Positions 1 through 7,751 of a stretch of 64,000 nucleotides of DNA are shown here, in pieces. The stretch is from contig AP017647.1 in the NCBI GenBank assembly GCA_003584625.1, forward strand, positions 435,501 through 499,500, given 5' to 3'. This DNA comes from Methanothermobacter sp. MT-2. GTDB taxonomy: Archaea; Methanobacteriota; Methanobacteria; Methanobacteriales; DSM-23052. The notes beneath the pieces were generated by a model. That model was given only the letters and a program-made list of their open reading frames with translations, searched no databases and was not told where the DNA came from. The stretch's first letter is position 1. Every line of letters starts with the position of its first letter. The position numbers and the translations under genes are program-made.

Positions 1-288
1 AGAATAGCTGGTGATATCAATCTTGTGTTGGCTGGTGGTCCGGGACATGAGATAACAGTTAAACTTCCAAGTAACATTGAGGGTTCGCGTTATCAATTAT
101 GGGTTAATTCAAGTGGAGTATATGGTATGGTTGATGGAAGATATGGGAAATCTCCCATATACCCTTGTATCCTGGTAGATTCTAATGGGAATAGTAGAAC
201 AATCATGTTAAGACCCGGTAAAACCTATAAAATCAAAAACCTTATAGAAGGCAAAAAGGCTATTATAATGATAATAGAGGTGAAATGA
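1..288 (+). CDS. Secreted or pilin-operon protein, C-terminal part (5' end outside window)
   Basis: The frame is open from the first base of the window, so this is the last 95 codons of a longer gene rather than a gene starting at the internal GTG at 25. The visible part is a soluble beta-rich segment (glycine, valine and tyrosine-rich, ending in a hydrophobic strand and Lys). No family recognised. Its TGA is followed directly by the ATG of a class III signal peptide protein, so the two are almost certainly co-transcribed, and a role at the cell surface is inferred from that neighbour only. Confidence 0.6.
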   Translation, partial: RIAGDINLVLAGGPGHEITVKLPSNIEGSRYQLWVNSSGVYGMVDGRYGKSPIYPCILVDSNGNSRTIMLRPGKTYKIKNLIEGKKAIIMIIEVK

Positions 289-780
289 ATGGATAGGGGG
301 CAGATAACAGGTGAATATCTTCTTATTCTAGGTTTTATCATCCCAACGATCCTCCTGTTATCATATTCTATAAGTGATAATCTGGAATTGGAGATGGCTA
401 TTGCAGCTGCAAAGGATGGTGCCATCAGAGGAGCTGACACAAATGAACTTGCAATCTACCCCAAAGATGCATACCAAGAATATGAGAACAGGAAAGAAGT
501 GCTCCTGCAACCCTCTTCTATCCAAATCATCAAATTAGAGACTGTAAATGAAGGTTATAATGAAACTTATGGAAAATATAAGATTAGATTGATAGTATAT
601 GCCCATCTAGAAAGGGAAATCCCAGATGATTGTAAAGATTCCCTGGGAGATAGGATAAATTATAATATCAGGAGAAATATTTGTATAACATTCAAAACAG
701 AAAACATTACTAATGATTTTTACAATCCAGCATTCTCATATAACTACATGTTCACAACATCCGATGTTAGATGGATATAA
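289..780 (+). CDS. Class III signal peptide (archaeal pilin-like) protein
   Basis: A 163-residue protein with a short charged N-terminus followed at residues 5-10 by QITGEY, matching the Q-x-S/T-x-E-Y/F class III signal that the archaeal prepilin peptidase EppA cleaves before the Q. A single hydrophobic helix (about residues 11-30) follows, as in pilins, then a roughly 130-residue mixed domain with two cysteines (around Cys-Lys-Asp and Ile-Cys-Ile) that could form a disulfide. It starts directly after the stop of the upstream gene. Expected role: minor pilin or surface-filament subunit; the exact filament is not known from sequence. Confidence 0.8.
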   Translation: MDRGQITGEYLLILGFIIPTILLLSYSISDNLELEMAIAAAKDGAIRGADTNELAIYPKDAYQEYENRKEVLLQPSSIQIIKLETVNEGYNETYGKYKIRLIVYAHLEREIPDDCKDSLGDRINYNIRRNICITFKTENITNDFYNPAFSYNYMFTTSDVRWI

Positions 781-858
781 TCGAAAATCATTAGTAAGAT
801 AAGCAAAGAGATTTATAACCGTTCATCATAAAAGGTTAAACCCCCTATGAAAAGATGA

Positions 859-869
859 TTTTTATATAT
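859..869 (+). promoter_or_regulatory. TATA-box promoter of the Roadblock/GTPase operon
   Basis: A strong archaeal TATA element (TTTATATATT, 861-870) lies in a 130-base gap after the pilin-like gene. Initiation about 25 bases downstream (near 890) leaves a short leader containing GGGTGG at 902-907, ending 5 bases before the ATG at 913. This marks the start of the operon running to 4746. Confidence 0.6.
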
Positions 870-912
870 TAGAGTATAATAATTGAATAGGTAAAATTTA
901 TTGGGTGGATCC

Positions 913-1290
913 ATGACCAAAACAAAAAAGGAAAAACTAGATGATGTTCTTTCAGCGTTTATGCAAGTGGGGCAGATACGAGCGTGTGGAATCGTATCCA
1001 AGGAAGGCCTACTTATCAATGCACGCACACCCCCAGATGTTGACGCAAGGATATTCTCAGCCTTATGTTCCACTATCATGGGAGCCGCCGAGGCAGCCTC
1101 TGGCCAGATGAATACTGGTACGGTGAATGAGATCACCGTAAGAACCGAGAAGGGTATAATAATCCTAAAACCTGCAGGAGAAAAGGCCATATTCACAGCA
1201 CTCGCAGAACCAGACGCTCACTTAGGACTTTTACTCGTTGAAATGGAAACTAGGGCAGAACAGGTGAAAGAAATCCTCAAGGAGATGTGA
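913..1290 (+). CDS. Roadblock/LC7 domain protein
   Basis: A 125-residue single-domain protein. The pattern (N-terminal helix, then a strand containing ACGIVSKEG, a long helix with [15 protein letters not shown], and strands with [14 protein letters not shown]) is that of the Roadblock/LC7 fold, known to bind and regulate Ras-like/MglA-type GTPases. The ATG at 913 is preferred over the upstream TTG at 901 because the GGTGG motif lies 5 bases before it. It is first gene of an operon whose second gene encodes a small GTPase domain, so it is a likely GTPase-activating or scaffold partner. The partnership is inferred from family and position. Confidence 0.85.
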   Translation: MTKTKKEKLDDVLSAFMQVGQIRACGIVSKEGLLINARTPPDVDARIFSALCSTIMGAAEAASGQMNTGTVNEITVRTEKGIIILKPAGEKAIFTALAEPDAHLGLLLVEMETRAEQVKEILKEM

Positions 1291-1292
1291 AG

Positions 1293-2468
1293 ATGAAGAG
1301 GACCTACATCCCCAAACTCGATGATATACTTGGTGGGGGTATAGTCGATAACGCTTCTGTCATGTTTTCTGCTGTCCCTGGTGTGGATTGTGAGGCCTTC
1401 GGTTACCAGATGCTATATGGGCGATTAAAAGAAGGGGACAAAGGTTTCATATTCACGAATGTGGCCGAACCTGAAACTATAACCTATGAATTCAACTCCT
1501 ATGGTTGGGATCTTGAAAAATTTCTTGAAAGTGGGGATGCATTCTTTGTTGATGGAAGTTCACCATTCATGGGATTACCATCAACTGCAAGATATTCCGT
1601 TGATGATTATTCAAAAATAGAAGAGATCGTACTAGAAGCTATAAGTGATGTGCCAGGTGGTATAGGTGTTATAAATAACCTCTCAACCCTAATAGATTAT
1701 CTTGGGGAAGATGAGACCATAAACATTATAAAAAAATGGAACCTATATAGTAGGAGGTATAATACAAACCTTATTTACCTATTCACCAAATGGGATTATA
1801 CTCCTAGCCTAGTGCAAAATCTTAAAAAGATCATGGATTGTGTAGTTGAAATTAGGACAATAGAGGAAAGGGTTATAATAGGCCAGGGTTTCATGGTGGC
1901 TCATTCTTCCTGGTCGAAACCATCAAAGACCATGGTCTTATTCTTTGTAGTGCAACCAGGTGGCGTTAAAGTATACATACCCAAGATATTAGTCACAGGC
2001 CCATATAATGCAGGTAAGTCAACTTTCGTCAAAAAGATATCGAAGAGGGCTGTTTCGGTTGATAGAAAGGCTTTATCAGCTTTCCCCACTACGATAGCCT
2101 TGGATATAGGACACCTCGAATATAAGGGTTTTATAGCGGATGTGTTCGGCACACCCGGCCAGGAGCGATTCGACCTACTATTGGATGTTCTAGGGAGAGA
2201 ATCGGTCGGAGCTTTTATAATTGTTGACTCAACAGCCCCGCAGACATTTGCAAGGGCTAAGGAGATGATAAGGAAGACCAGGGCGGAGGCCATACCGAAG
2301 GTTTTAGTTGCGAATAAACAGGATCTGCCAGGGGCGCTTTCGCCGGAAGAAATACGTGAAAAGATGAAGCTTGGTGAAGAGGTACCTATCATACCAGCCA
2401 TAGTAACTGAGGGGAAAGGGGTTACTGATGCTTTGGATGCTCTTTTAGGATTGCTTTATGGTGATTGA
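1293..2468 (+). CDS. Degenerate RecA/KaiC-like domain fused to small Arf/Ras-like GTPase
   Basis: A 391-residue two-domain protein. Residues 1 to about 220 follow the RAD55/KaiC layout ([11 protein letters not shown] start, then a core) but the expected Walker A is replaced by [11 protein letters not shown], so nucleotide binding there is probably lost. Residues from about 230 form a GTPase: G1 GPYNAGKST (about 236), G3 [11 protein letters not shown] (about 283), G4 NKQD (about 341). The ATG at 1293 has AAGGAG eight bases upstream; a GTG at 1287 overlapping the previous stop is possible. It sits between a Roadblock gene and two RecA-like genes, suggesting one signalling complex. Confidence 0.85.
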   Translation: MKRTYIPKLDDILGGGIVDNASVMFSAVPGVDCEAFGYQMLYGRLKEGDKGFIFTNVAEPETITYEFNSYGWDLEKFLESGDAFFVDGSSPFMGLPSTARYSVDDYSKIEEIVLEAISDVPGGIGVINNLSTLIDYLGEDETINIIKKWNLYSRRYNTNLIYLFTKWDYTPSLVQNLKKIMDCVVEIRTIEERVIIGQGFMVAHSSWSKPSKTMVLFFVVQPGGVKVYIPKILVTGPYNAGKSTFVKKISKRAVSVDRKALSAFPTTIALDIGHLEYKGFIADVFGTPGQERFDLLLDVLGRESVGAFIIVDSTAPQTFARAKEMIRKTRAEAIPKVLVANKQDLPGALSPEEIREKMKLGEEVPIIPAIVTEGKGVTDALDALLGLLYGD

Positions 2469-3167
2469 ATGATTGTAAGGATTTCATCGGGAATTCCTGG
2501 TCTAGATAAACTTATAGGAGGAGGGGGAGGTTCTTTAGCAGAGAATACTGTTACACTCATCTATGGTCCTCCTAAGGTTGGTAAATCTATTTTTTCTTAC
2601 CAATTTGCATATGAGGGTCTTGTTAATGATGAGCCATGCCTTTATGTTAGTACAGATTATGGTTTGAAGGATCTGGAAAGGAATGTGGCCAATTTTGGTT
2701 GGAAGGTTGAGGAATATGTTGGAAGTGAAAATTTTTATCTTATAGATGCGATATCAACAATTTCAGGCGTGGAAGTTAGTAGTACATTAAATTATTTTCC
2801 ATCCTCTGTATATAATCCTACAGATATCATGGTAAAATTGGGTGTGGCTATTCGTCAGATAAAATCAAAGTCGCCCCGTTTCAGATCTGTTCTCGATTCT
2901 TTAACAACACTTATGGCATTTAATGACGAGCTTTTGGTTGTAAGGGTGCTCACAATATATATCATGCGTATAAAAGAGAGTGGAGGGACGGCCATTGTAA
3001 CCTACACGGAAGGATCTGCCGATTCCAAAGTTGAAAACATGTTAAAGGCCATAGTAGATAATATAATTCACCTTGATGGGGAGAACCTCACAGTAGAGGC
3101 TATGGTTGGAAGTGGTAAGCTAAAAGCGCATTATAATATAACTTCCAGTGGCATAGTAGTTGATTGA
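2469..3167 (+). CDS. RAD55/KaiC-like RecA superfamily ATPase
   Basis: 232 residues. It opens with the family signature SGIPGLDKLIGGG, then Walker A GPPKVGKS at residues 33-40 and a Walker B-like hydrophobic strand ending SVLDSLTT near residue 140. Length and order match stand-alone archaeal RAD55/KaiC-domain ATPases, which are used in signalling or DNA-repair accessory roles rather than strand exchange. The ATG follows the upstream stop with no gap. It is a close paralogue of the next gene (shared GPPKVGKS, similar spacing), pointing to a tandem duplication. Confidence 0.85.
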   Translation: MIVRISSGIPGLDKLIGGGGGSLAENTVTLIYGPPKVGKSIFSYQFAYEGLVNDEPCLYVSTDYGLKDLERNVANFGWKVEEYVGSENFYLIDAISTISGVEVSSTLNYFPSSVYNPTDIMVKLGVAIRQIKSKSPRFRSVLDSLTTLMAFNDELLVVRVLTIYIMRIKESGGTAIVTYTEGSADSKVENMLKAIVDNIIHLDGENLTVEAMVGSGKLKAHYNITSSGIVVD

Positions 3168-3181
3168 TCTGTGTGATGTTC

Positions 3182-3865
3182 ATGAAAAATAATTCTGATA
3201 TAACAAATCTTGGGGATCTCCTTGGAGATATAGAACCTGGGAAAATTGTACTACTCTATGGCCCTCCTAAGGTGGGTAAATCCATATTCTGTTACCAGTT
3301 TTTGTATTCTGGTCTTAAGGGTGGAGAACCATGTTTGTATATAGCGGCTGATTATGGTTTAAGGCAACTTGAGCAGAGGATGATGGAGTTTAATTGGTTT
3401 TTGCAACCATATATTCAAAGTGGTGAAGTTTACATAATAGATATTTTAACCCGTTTGGCAGGTGTTAAGATTGGGGATTCAAATGCTGTGAAGTTTTCAT
3501 CAGTTCAAAACCTTGCAGATCTTATGGTTAAGGTGGGTGTGGGGACGCGTTCATTATTCCGGAAATCATCCAAGTTCAGAGCGGTTCTAGATTCACTCAC
3601 AATGATCTTTGCATTTAACCCGCCAAACCTTGTATTGAGGCTGATGAAAGCTTATAAGAATCGTGTAAGTGAAGCAAATGGTATAGGGCTTGTGGTGCAT
3701 ACAACAGGGACTGTTGAACCACAATTTGAAACATCTTTGATGGAATTGGCTGATTTTAAGATATGTTTTGATGGAAAGAGCATCCAAGTAGAATCCTCCG
3801 CAGGTAAAAAATCGGCACAATACACCATAACAGACGAGGGGATCAAGTGTTGGGGAATAGAATGA
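3182..3865 (+). CDS. RAD55/KaiC-like ATPase, second paralogue
   Basis: 227 residues from the ATG at 3182, chosen because GTGAT lies just upstream; an ATG at 3176 or a TTG at 3164 overlapping the previous stop are alternatives. Walker A is again GPPKVGKS (about residues 23-30) and the Walker B-like strand is AVLDSLTM. It lacks the SGIPGLDKLI opening of its neighbour, having a shorter TNLGDLLGDIEPGK start. Probably a subunit of the same signalling complex as the gene before it; function inferred from family and context only. Confidence 0.8.
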   Translation: MKNNSDITNLGDLLGDIEPGKIVLLYGPPKVGKSIFCYQFLYSGLKGGEPCLYIAADYGLRQLEQRMMEFNWFLQPYIQSGEVYIIDILTRLAGVKIGDSNAVKFSSVQNLADLMVKVGVGTRSLFRKSSKFRAVLDSLTMIFAFNPPNLVLRLMKAYKNRVSEANGIGLVVHTTGTVEPQFETSLMELADFKICFDGKSIQVESSAGKKSAQYTITDEGIKCWGIE

Positions 3866-4746
3866 TAATGATCTTGGGTTTATTCGATATATTTGAAAGG
3901 GGGAGGTCATTAGAGGATTATATCCACCGTCTCCAGGAATTAAGGGAGGAGGAGTTCGATATTTTAATGTCCATAGCAGGATATTATCTTGATGAAGGTA
4001 AACATGAGAAGGCCATGGAATATCTTGAAAAAGCGATTAAAGTAGCTGTTGAAATGGATGATAAGGAACTTGAAGCCCTTGTACTTGATTCTATGGGTGA
4101 TGTTTACCTGGATAAAAGGGAGATAGATGTAGCGCTCGAATATTTCAAGGAAGCCTTTAAACTTTATTCTTCAATCAAATCACCCCACAGAGACGAAATG
4201 AAGGATAAGATAAGTGAAGTTGAGAGGATGAAAGAAGCTATAGAGATGGCTGAATTACGTAAAAAACTTGAAGAAACCCCTAAGAGTCCGGAAGTGGGAA
4301 GATTTGAAGTTGACATTGAAGATATACTCCCTAAATTGAAGAAATTAGTCAGACATTTAGAAAATGTTTCATTATATGAACCTTCCCTTGAGAGCACATT
4401 TGAAGAGTTGAAAGAAGCCCTTAACATAGCCAGTACAATTAATGATAAGATGGGTGAAGGTTCTCTACTAATACTCCTCGGAACCCATTTATTCGAAAAT
4501 GAAGATTATGACGGGGCTTTCAACTATTTTACACGGGCCAAGGAAATATTCAGCAAAATTGAAGATAAAAAATCGCTTGGGACTGTGAATGTTCTACTAG
4601 GCCTCATACATTTCATTAGAGGTGATGAAAAAGAGGCTTTGGAGAATTTTAAAAAAGCAATCGAATTATTCAAAGGAGAAAATGATTCTAAGGCTTCTGA
4701 GCTTACCATAGACATTTGCAGATCATTATATGGGGTCGAGGGGTAA
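3862..4746 (+). CDS. Tetratricopeptide repeat (TPR) protein
   Basis: 294 residues, largely helical. TPR-like pairs are visible near residues 30-120 (spacing IAGYYLDEGKHEKAMEYLEKA, then DSMGDVYLDKREIDVALEYF) and again near 195-290 (GTHLFENEDYDGAFNYFTRA, GLIHFIRGDEKEALENFKKA), separated by a charged linker rich in Glu and Lys. The ATG at 3862 overlaps the previous stop as ATGA, indicating translational coupling; the GTG at 3847 and ATG at 3868 are alternatives. As last gene of the Roadblock/GTPase/RecA operon it is a plausible scaffold. Its 3' end overlaps the convergent gene by 21 bases. Confidence 0.85.
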   Translation: MIMILGLFDIFERGRSLEDYIHRLQELREEEFDILMSIAGYYLDEGKHEKAMEYLEKAIKVAVEMDDKELEALVLDSMGDVYLDKREIDVALEYFKEAFKLYSSIKSPHRDEMKDKISEVERMKEAIEMAELRKKLEETPKSPEVGRFEVDIEDILPKLKKLVRHLENVSLYEPSLESTFEELKEALNIASTINDKMGEGSLLILLGTHLFENEDYDGAFNYFTRAKEIFSKIEDKKSLGTVNVLLGLIHFIRGDEKEALENFKKAIELFKGENDSKASELTIDICRSLYGVEG

Positions 4747-5688
4747 TATAAAGGCTAATAGTATCCCAAGGGAACCGAATAGTATTCCTATAAACCATAC
4801 AATGAGTACAACATGTTTTTCTTTCATAGGCCTTCTTAGTATCCATCTTATAAGAGAATTGAAACCTTCTGGGGGAGCTACAAGTTTACCATCCTCTGTC
4901 ACTTTGGTCGGGGCATGCTTATGTCTTTCCATGACACCTGCACTATAAAACTTTAGGAGAGAATCTATTATATTAGGTAATAACACGATGAATGCTATGC
5001 TTTTCACACGGCCTATGAATGCCACGGCTGCTATACATGCACCTATTATAAGCGTCCCAACATCTCCTGGGAATACACGTGAAGGATAACGATTATATAT
5101 TAAGAAGGCTAGTAGTGATCCTAACATTGTCATTGTGATAAGTGAAACATCATATTTTCCCATTATTATACAGGATGCTGTGAGGGAGATCATTGCTATG
5201 GATCCGAGTCCTGATTCGATCCCATTCAAGCCTGCTAGCATGTTGGTAAGGTTTGAGGCGATTGAAACTGCTATTGGCATGCTTATAAGGTAGAGTATCC
5301 CTACGTTGGGTGGTGCCACCCATATAAGTGGGAGTCCTGCTAGGAATAGGAGGAAAAGTTTTTCCTTTGATGATAGTCTTACAAGGTCGTCTATCATACC
5401 TACTACACCTACAAGTAGGATGACTAGTAGGGTTACCATGAGTTCATAGTGGAGTTTTGGGAATGTGCAGATGGCTATGAACATTCCTATTATGAAACCG
5501 AAAAGTATGCCGATTCCACCCATCTCTGCGACTATTGGCTTGGAGAGCTTATGCAAATCTTTTCCAACTAGGTTAGCATTTCTCAGTTTGTTTATTAATC
5601 TTGGCATTACAAGGTAAGTTGATGAAAATGCTATGGTAAAACAGATGATAGAGACTGTTAATATGTTGTTAAATTCGGCTGTTAACAT
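4726..5688 (-). CDS. MraY/WecA-family glycosyl-1-phosphate transferase (GT4)
   Basis: A 320-residue polytopic membrane protein with about ten hydrophobic segments. It has the family's catalytic landmarks: GMIDDL in the first cytoplasmic loop (the DD pair), NLTNMLAGLNGIESG in the middle and FPGDVGTL further on, plus a His-rich loop ERHKHAPT near the C-terminus. Family members move a sugar-1-phosphate from a UDP-sugar to a polyprenyl phosphate. In archaea this is the first step of N-glycan (AglH-type) or wall-precursor assembly. The exact sugar cannot be read from sequence. It follows the HTH gene by 4 bases. Confidence 0.85.
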   Translation of the reverse strand: MLTAEFNNILTVSIICFTIAFSSTYLVMPRLINKLRNANLVGKDLHKLSKPIVAEMGGIGILFGFIIGMFIAICTFPKLHYELMVTLLVILLVGVVGMIDDLVRLSSKEKLFLLFLAGLPLIWVAPPNVGILYLISMPIAVSIASNLTNMLAGLNGIESGLGSIAMISLTASCIIMGKYDVSLITMTMLGSLLAFLIYNRYPSRVFPGDVGTLIIGACIAAVAFIGRVKSIAFIVLLPNIIDSLLKFYSAGVMERHKHAPTKVTEDGKLVAPPEGFNSLIRWILRRPMKEKHVVLIVWFIGILFGSLGILLAFILPLDPI

Positions 5689-5692
5689 TTTA

Positions 5693-6160
5693 TCACCCTT
5701 TTTTGATTATATGATAGACTGTTCTTAGGGGTATATTGAATTTTTCAGCTATTTTTTTGGGTGGCATGCCATTCCTCGCCATCTTCTGCACTTTCATCCT
5801 TGTATTTTTATCATATTTTGGTTTAGGCCCTCTTTTAAGTTTCATATCCCCTTTGAGGTAGTATATGCTTTTGATGGGTATCTTTGTTATGCCTGCTATC
5901 TCTTTCGGGGTTTTACCTTCACTTAGGAGTTTTCTGATCAGTTTCGCGTCCTTTTCTGTGTATTTTCGTGCTCTTCCATGTAAGGGTTCCACTTTTATGT
6001 TTAGTTTTTTGAGGGCTTCAAGGTATTTTGATGGGATTCTCTTATAGATGCTTGGTGGGCATATGATCTTTTCAAGGTCTGGGTTCTTTTCTAGGATTTC
6101 TATTATTTTACGCGAAGTTAAATGTTGTTTTACATGTATTTTTTTCGTCAATATGATCAC
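5693..6160 (-). CDS. DUF1699-like protein with two C-terminal helix-turn-helix repeats
   Basis: 155 residues from a GTG at 6160, which sits one base after the stop of the DUF530 gene. The N-terminal half resembles methanogen DUF1699 proteins (a stretch like EKIICPPSIYKRIPSKYLEA). The C-terminal half contains two similar HTH units of resolvase/Hin type: LLSEGKTPKEIAGITKIP..SIYYL and MARNGMPPKKIAEKFNIP..TVYHI. It is rich in Lys and Arg throughout, consistent with DNA binding. Target unknown. A TTG at 6151 is an alternative start. Confidence 0.7.
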   Translation of the reverse strand: MIILTKKIHVKQHLTSRKIIEILEKNPDLEKIICPPSIYKRIPSKYLEALKKLNIKVEPLHGRARKYTEKDAKLIRKLLSEGKTPKEIAGITKIPIKSIYYLKGDMKLKRGPKPKYDKNTRMKVQKMARNGMPPKKIAEKFNIPLRTVYHIIKKG

Positions 6161-6161
6161 A

Positions 6162-7727
6162 TTATTTGATCATTTCCATGAAGAGCCGGGCCTTTTCAGT
6201 TGTAGGCTTGTCAAGGGTTTTTATATTTTCCTTTTCTCTCTTTAACTGGTCTAGTGTAACAGAGAACACACTAGCACATGTTTCATCACTTATATCGGAT
6301 TCTAGGCTGACTAGAGCTGCTCCGAAGGCCCTTGGATCGATTTTCATGTGCAAGCCTTTCATCCGCTCTTCTATTTCGAATTTTTTCAATAATAATCTTT
6401 GCGGGTTTTTTATATAGAATATTTTCTCACCATATTCTCTGAGGAGTTTGATAGCTTCTTTATCCATTCTATTAAATGTTTCGGTTTGTCTACGGTCTAG
6501 GACTGGTCCCAAGGCAGGGAATGGACCTGCATATTTACTTCTTCTATCATAGGATGTTGTAAGATAATAGCAACTGATATCCCATAATATTAAAGTTATG
6601 GGGATCTTAAAGAAAATATCCTTAATTATAGTATCTCTCAATTCTATATCGGATTTCACTTCAGGTTTTAGGTTTCCATTTTTATCTGCTAGGCCCTCTT
6701 GGATTAAAAGATCTTCTAGTTTTTTTTCGCGGATTTCTTCGAGTTCCCTACTCTCTCTTATAAAAGGTGGTGAGTATCTTCTGGCTTCTTTTAATATTTT
6801 ATCATACTTTCTAACATTCCCGGGGTTTTTTAATCTTTTATTGAAGATGTCATCTTCTATTCTGGCTATGAGATCCTGGGCGAATCCACAGTAGCCTAGT
6901 GCTAATGCCGTTCTGGTGTGCCTATCATTTATTATAGTAGTTTTTTTTCGATGAAACTGGATGAATTCTATCCTTGCATGGGGGCCATATTCTTCTTTCA
7001 CTTTTTTTTCATAGTCGATGTTGTCAATGTTTTCTATGCTCACTCTTTTTCTAATCCACCGCCCAGATTCAAGTATTTTAACTATCATAGTCGCCGAGGT
7101 TATAACACCCCTTCTCTCATTCTTTAGGATTCCTATGATCTCCTTAAAGGATTCCCTGGCCCATGGACTTAATTGGGATATCTTCACCATATAATCTCCT
7201 GAAAGGGGCAAGTATGGGATTATTTCGGGACGTTTAACACTTCCTTTATCAAAGATTAACTTGAGTTCGGAGCCGCATTTACACTTGAACTTTTCTAGTC
7301 TGGGCTCTGATAATTCATTGACCTTGAAGCTTTTACCACATTTTTCACAAATTAAAAGGGAGTATTCCTCTAGGTGGCCTAATGCTATCTTATGTGATGA
7401 TATGGCGGAATTCACCCTGTCTAGTATGTTTTTTCTAATTGAGGCTCTCATTCTAAAGTATTGTGTTTGTCTCCTTATATCATGCAAGTCTTCGACTTTC
7501 ATCTCTTTTAGTGGGGGGCCGTAGACTGCCATTGAACGGTAGGGGGATTTGAAACCTTTTAATTCCATCTTTTCTTTCATCTTTTGTAGCATTCTTAGGT
7601 TAGATCTGAGATAGAGGTATGTTTTCATGAAGTTTTCTGGTTTTATGATGTCATCTATGTTTATCTTTTTGGTTTTTATTGTTTCTAAGAATTTTTCAGA
7701 TTTTGCTATGAGGGCTGGTTCCTCCAT
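6162..7727 (-). CDS. DUF530 family protein with zinc ribbon
   Basis: A 521-residue soluble protein whose sequence and length fit DUF530, a family essentially limited to methanogens and of unknown function. A probable zinc ribbon is formed by CEKCGKSF and CKCGSE about 25 residues apart (around residues 128-155). The rest is basic and helical with no recognisable catalytic motif. It lies between metG and the HTH gene, transcribed with both; the tRNA-synthetase neighbour and the ribbon make an RNA-related role possible but unproved. Confidence 0.8.
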   Translation of the reverse strand: MEEPALIAKSEKFLETIKTKKINIDDIIKPENFMKTYLYLRSNLRMLQKMKEKMELKGFKSPYRSMAVYGPPLKEMKVEDLHDIRRQTQYFRMRASIRKNILDRVNSAISSHKIALGHLEEYSLLICEKCGKSFKVNELSEPRLEKFKCKCGSELKLIFDKGSVKRPEIIPYLPLSGDYMVKISQLSPWARESFKEIIGILKNERRGVITSATMIVKILESGRWIRKRVSIENIDNIDYEKKVKEEYGPHARIEFIQFHRKKTTIINDRHTRTALALGYCGFAQDLIARIEDDIFNKRLKNPGNVRKYDKILKEARRYSPPFIRESRELEEIREKKLEDLLIQEGLADKNGNLKPEVKSDIELRDTIIKDIFFKIPITLILWDISCYYLTTSYDRRSKYAGPFPALGPVLDRRQTETFNRMDKEAIKLLREYGEKIFYIKNPQRLLLKKFEIEERMKGLHMKIDPRAFGAALVSLESDISDETCASVFSVTLDQLKREKENIKTLDKPTTEKARLFMEMIK

Positions 7728-7751
7728 TTAAATCCACTATACTAGATGAGT

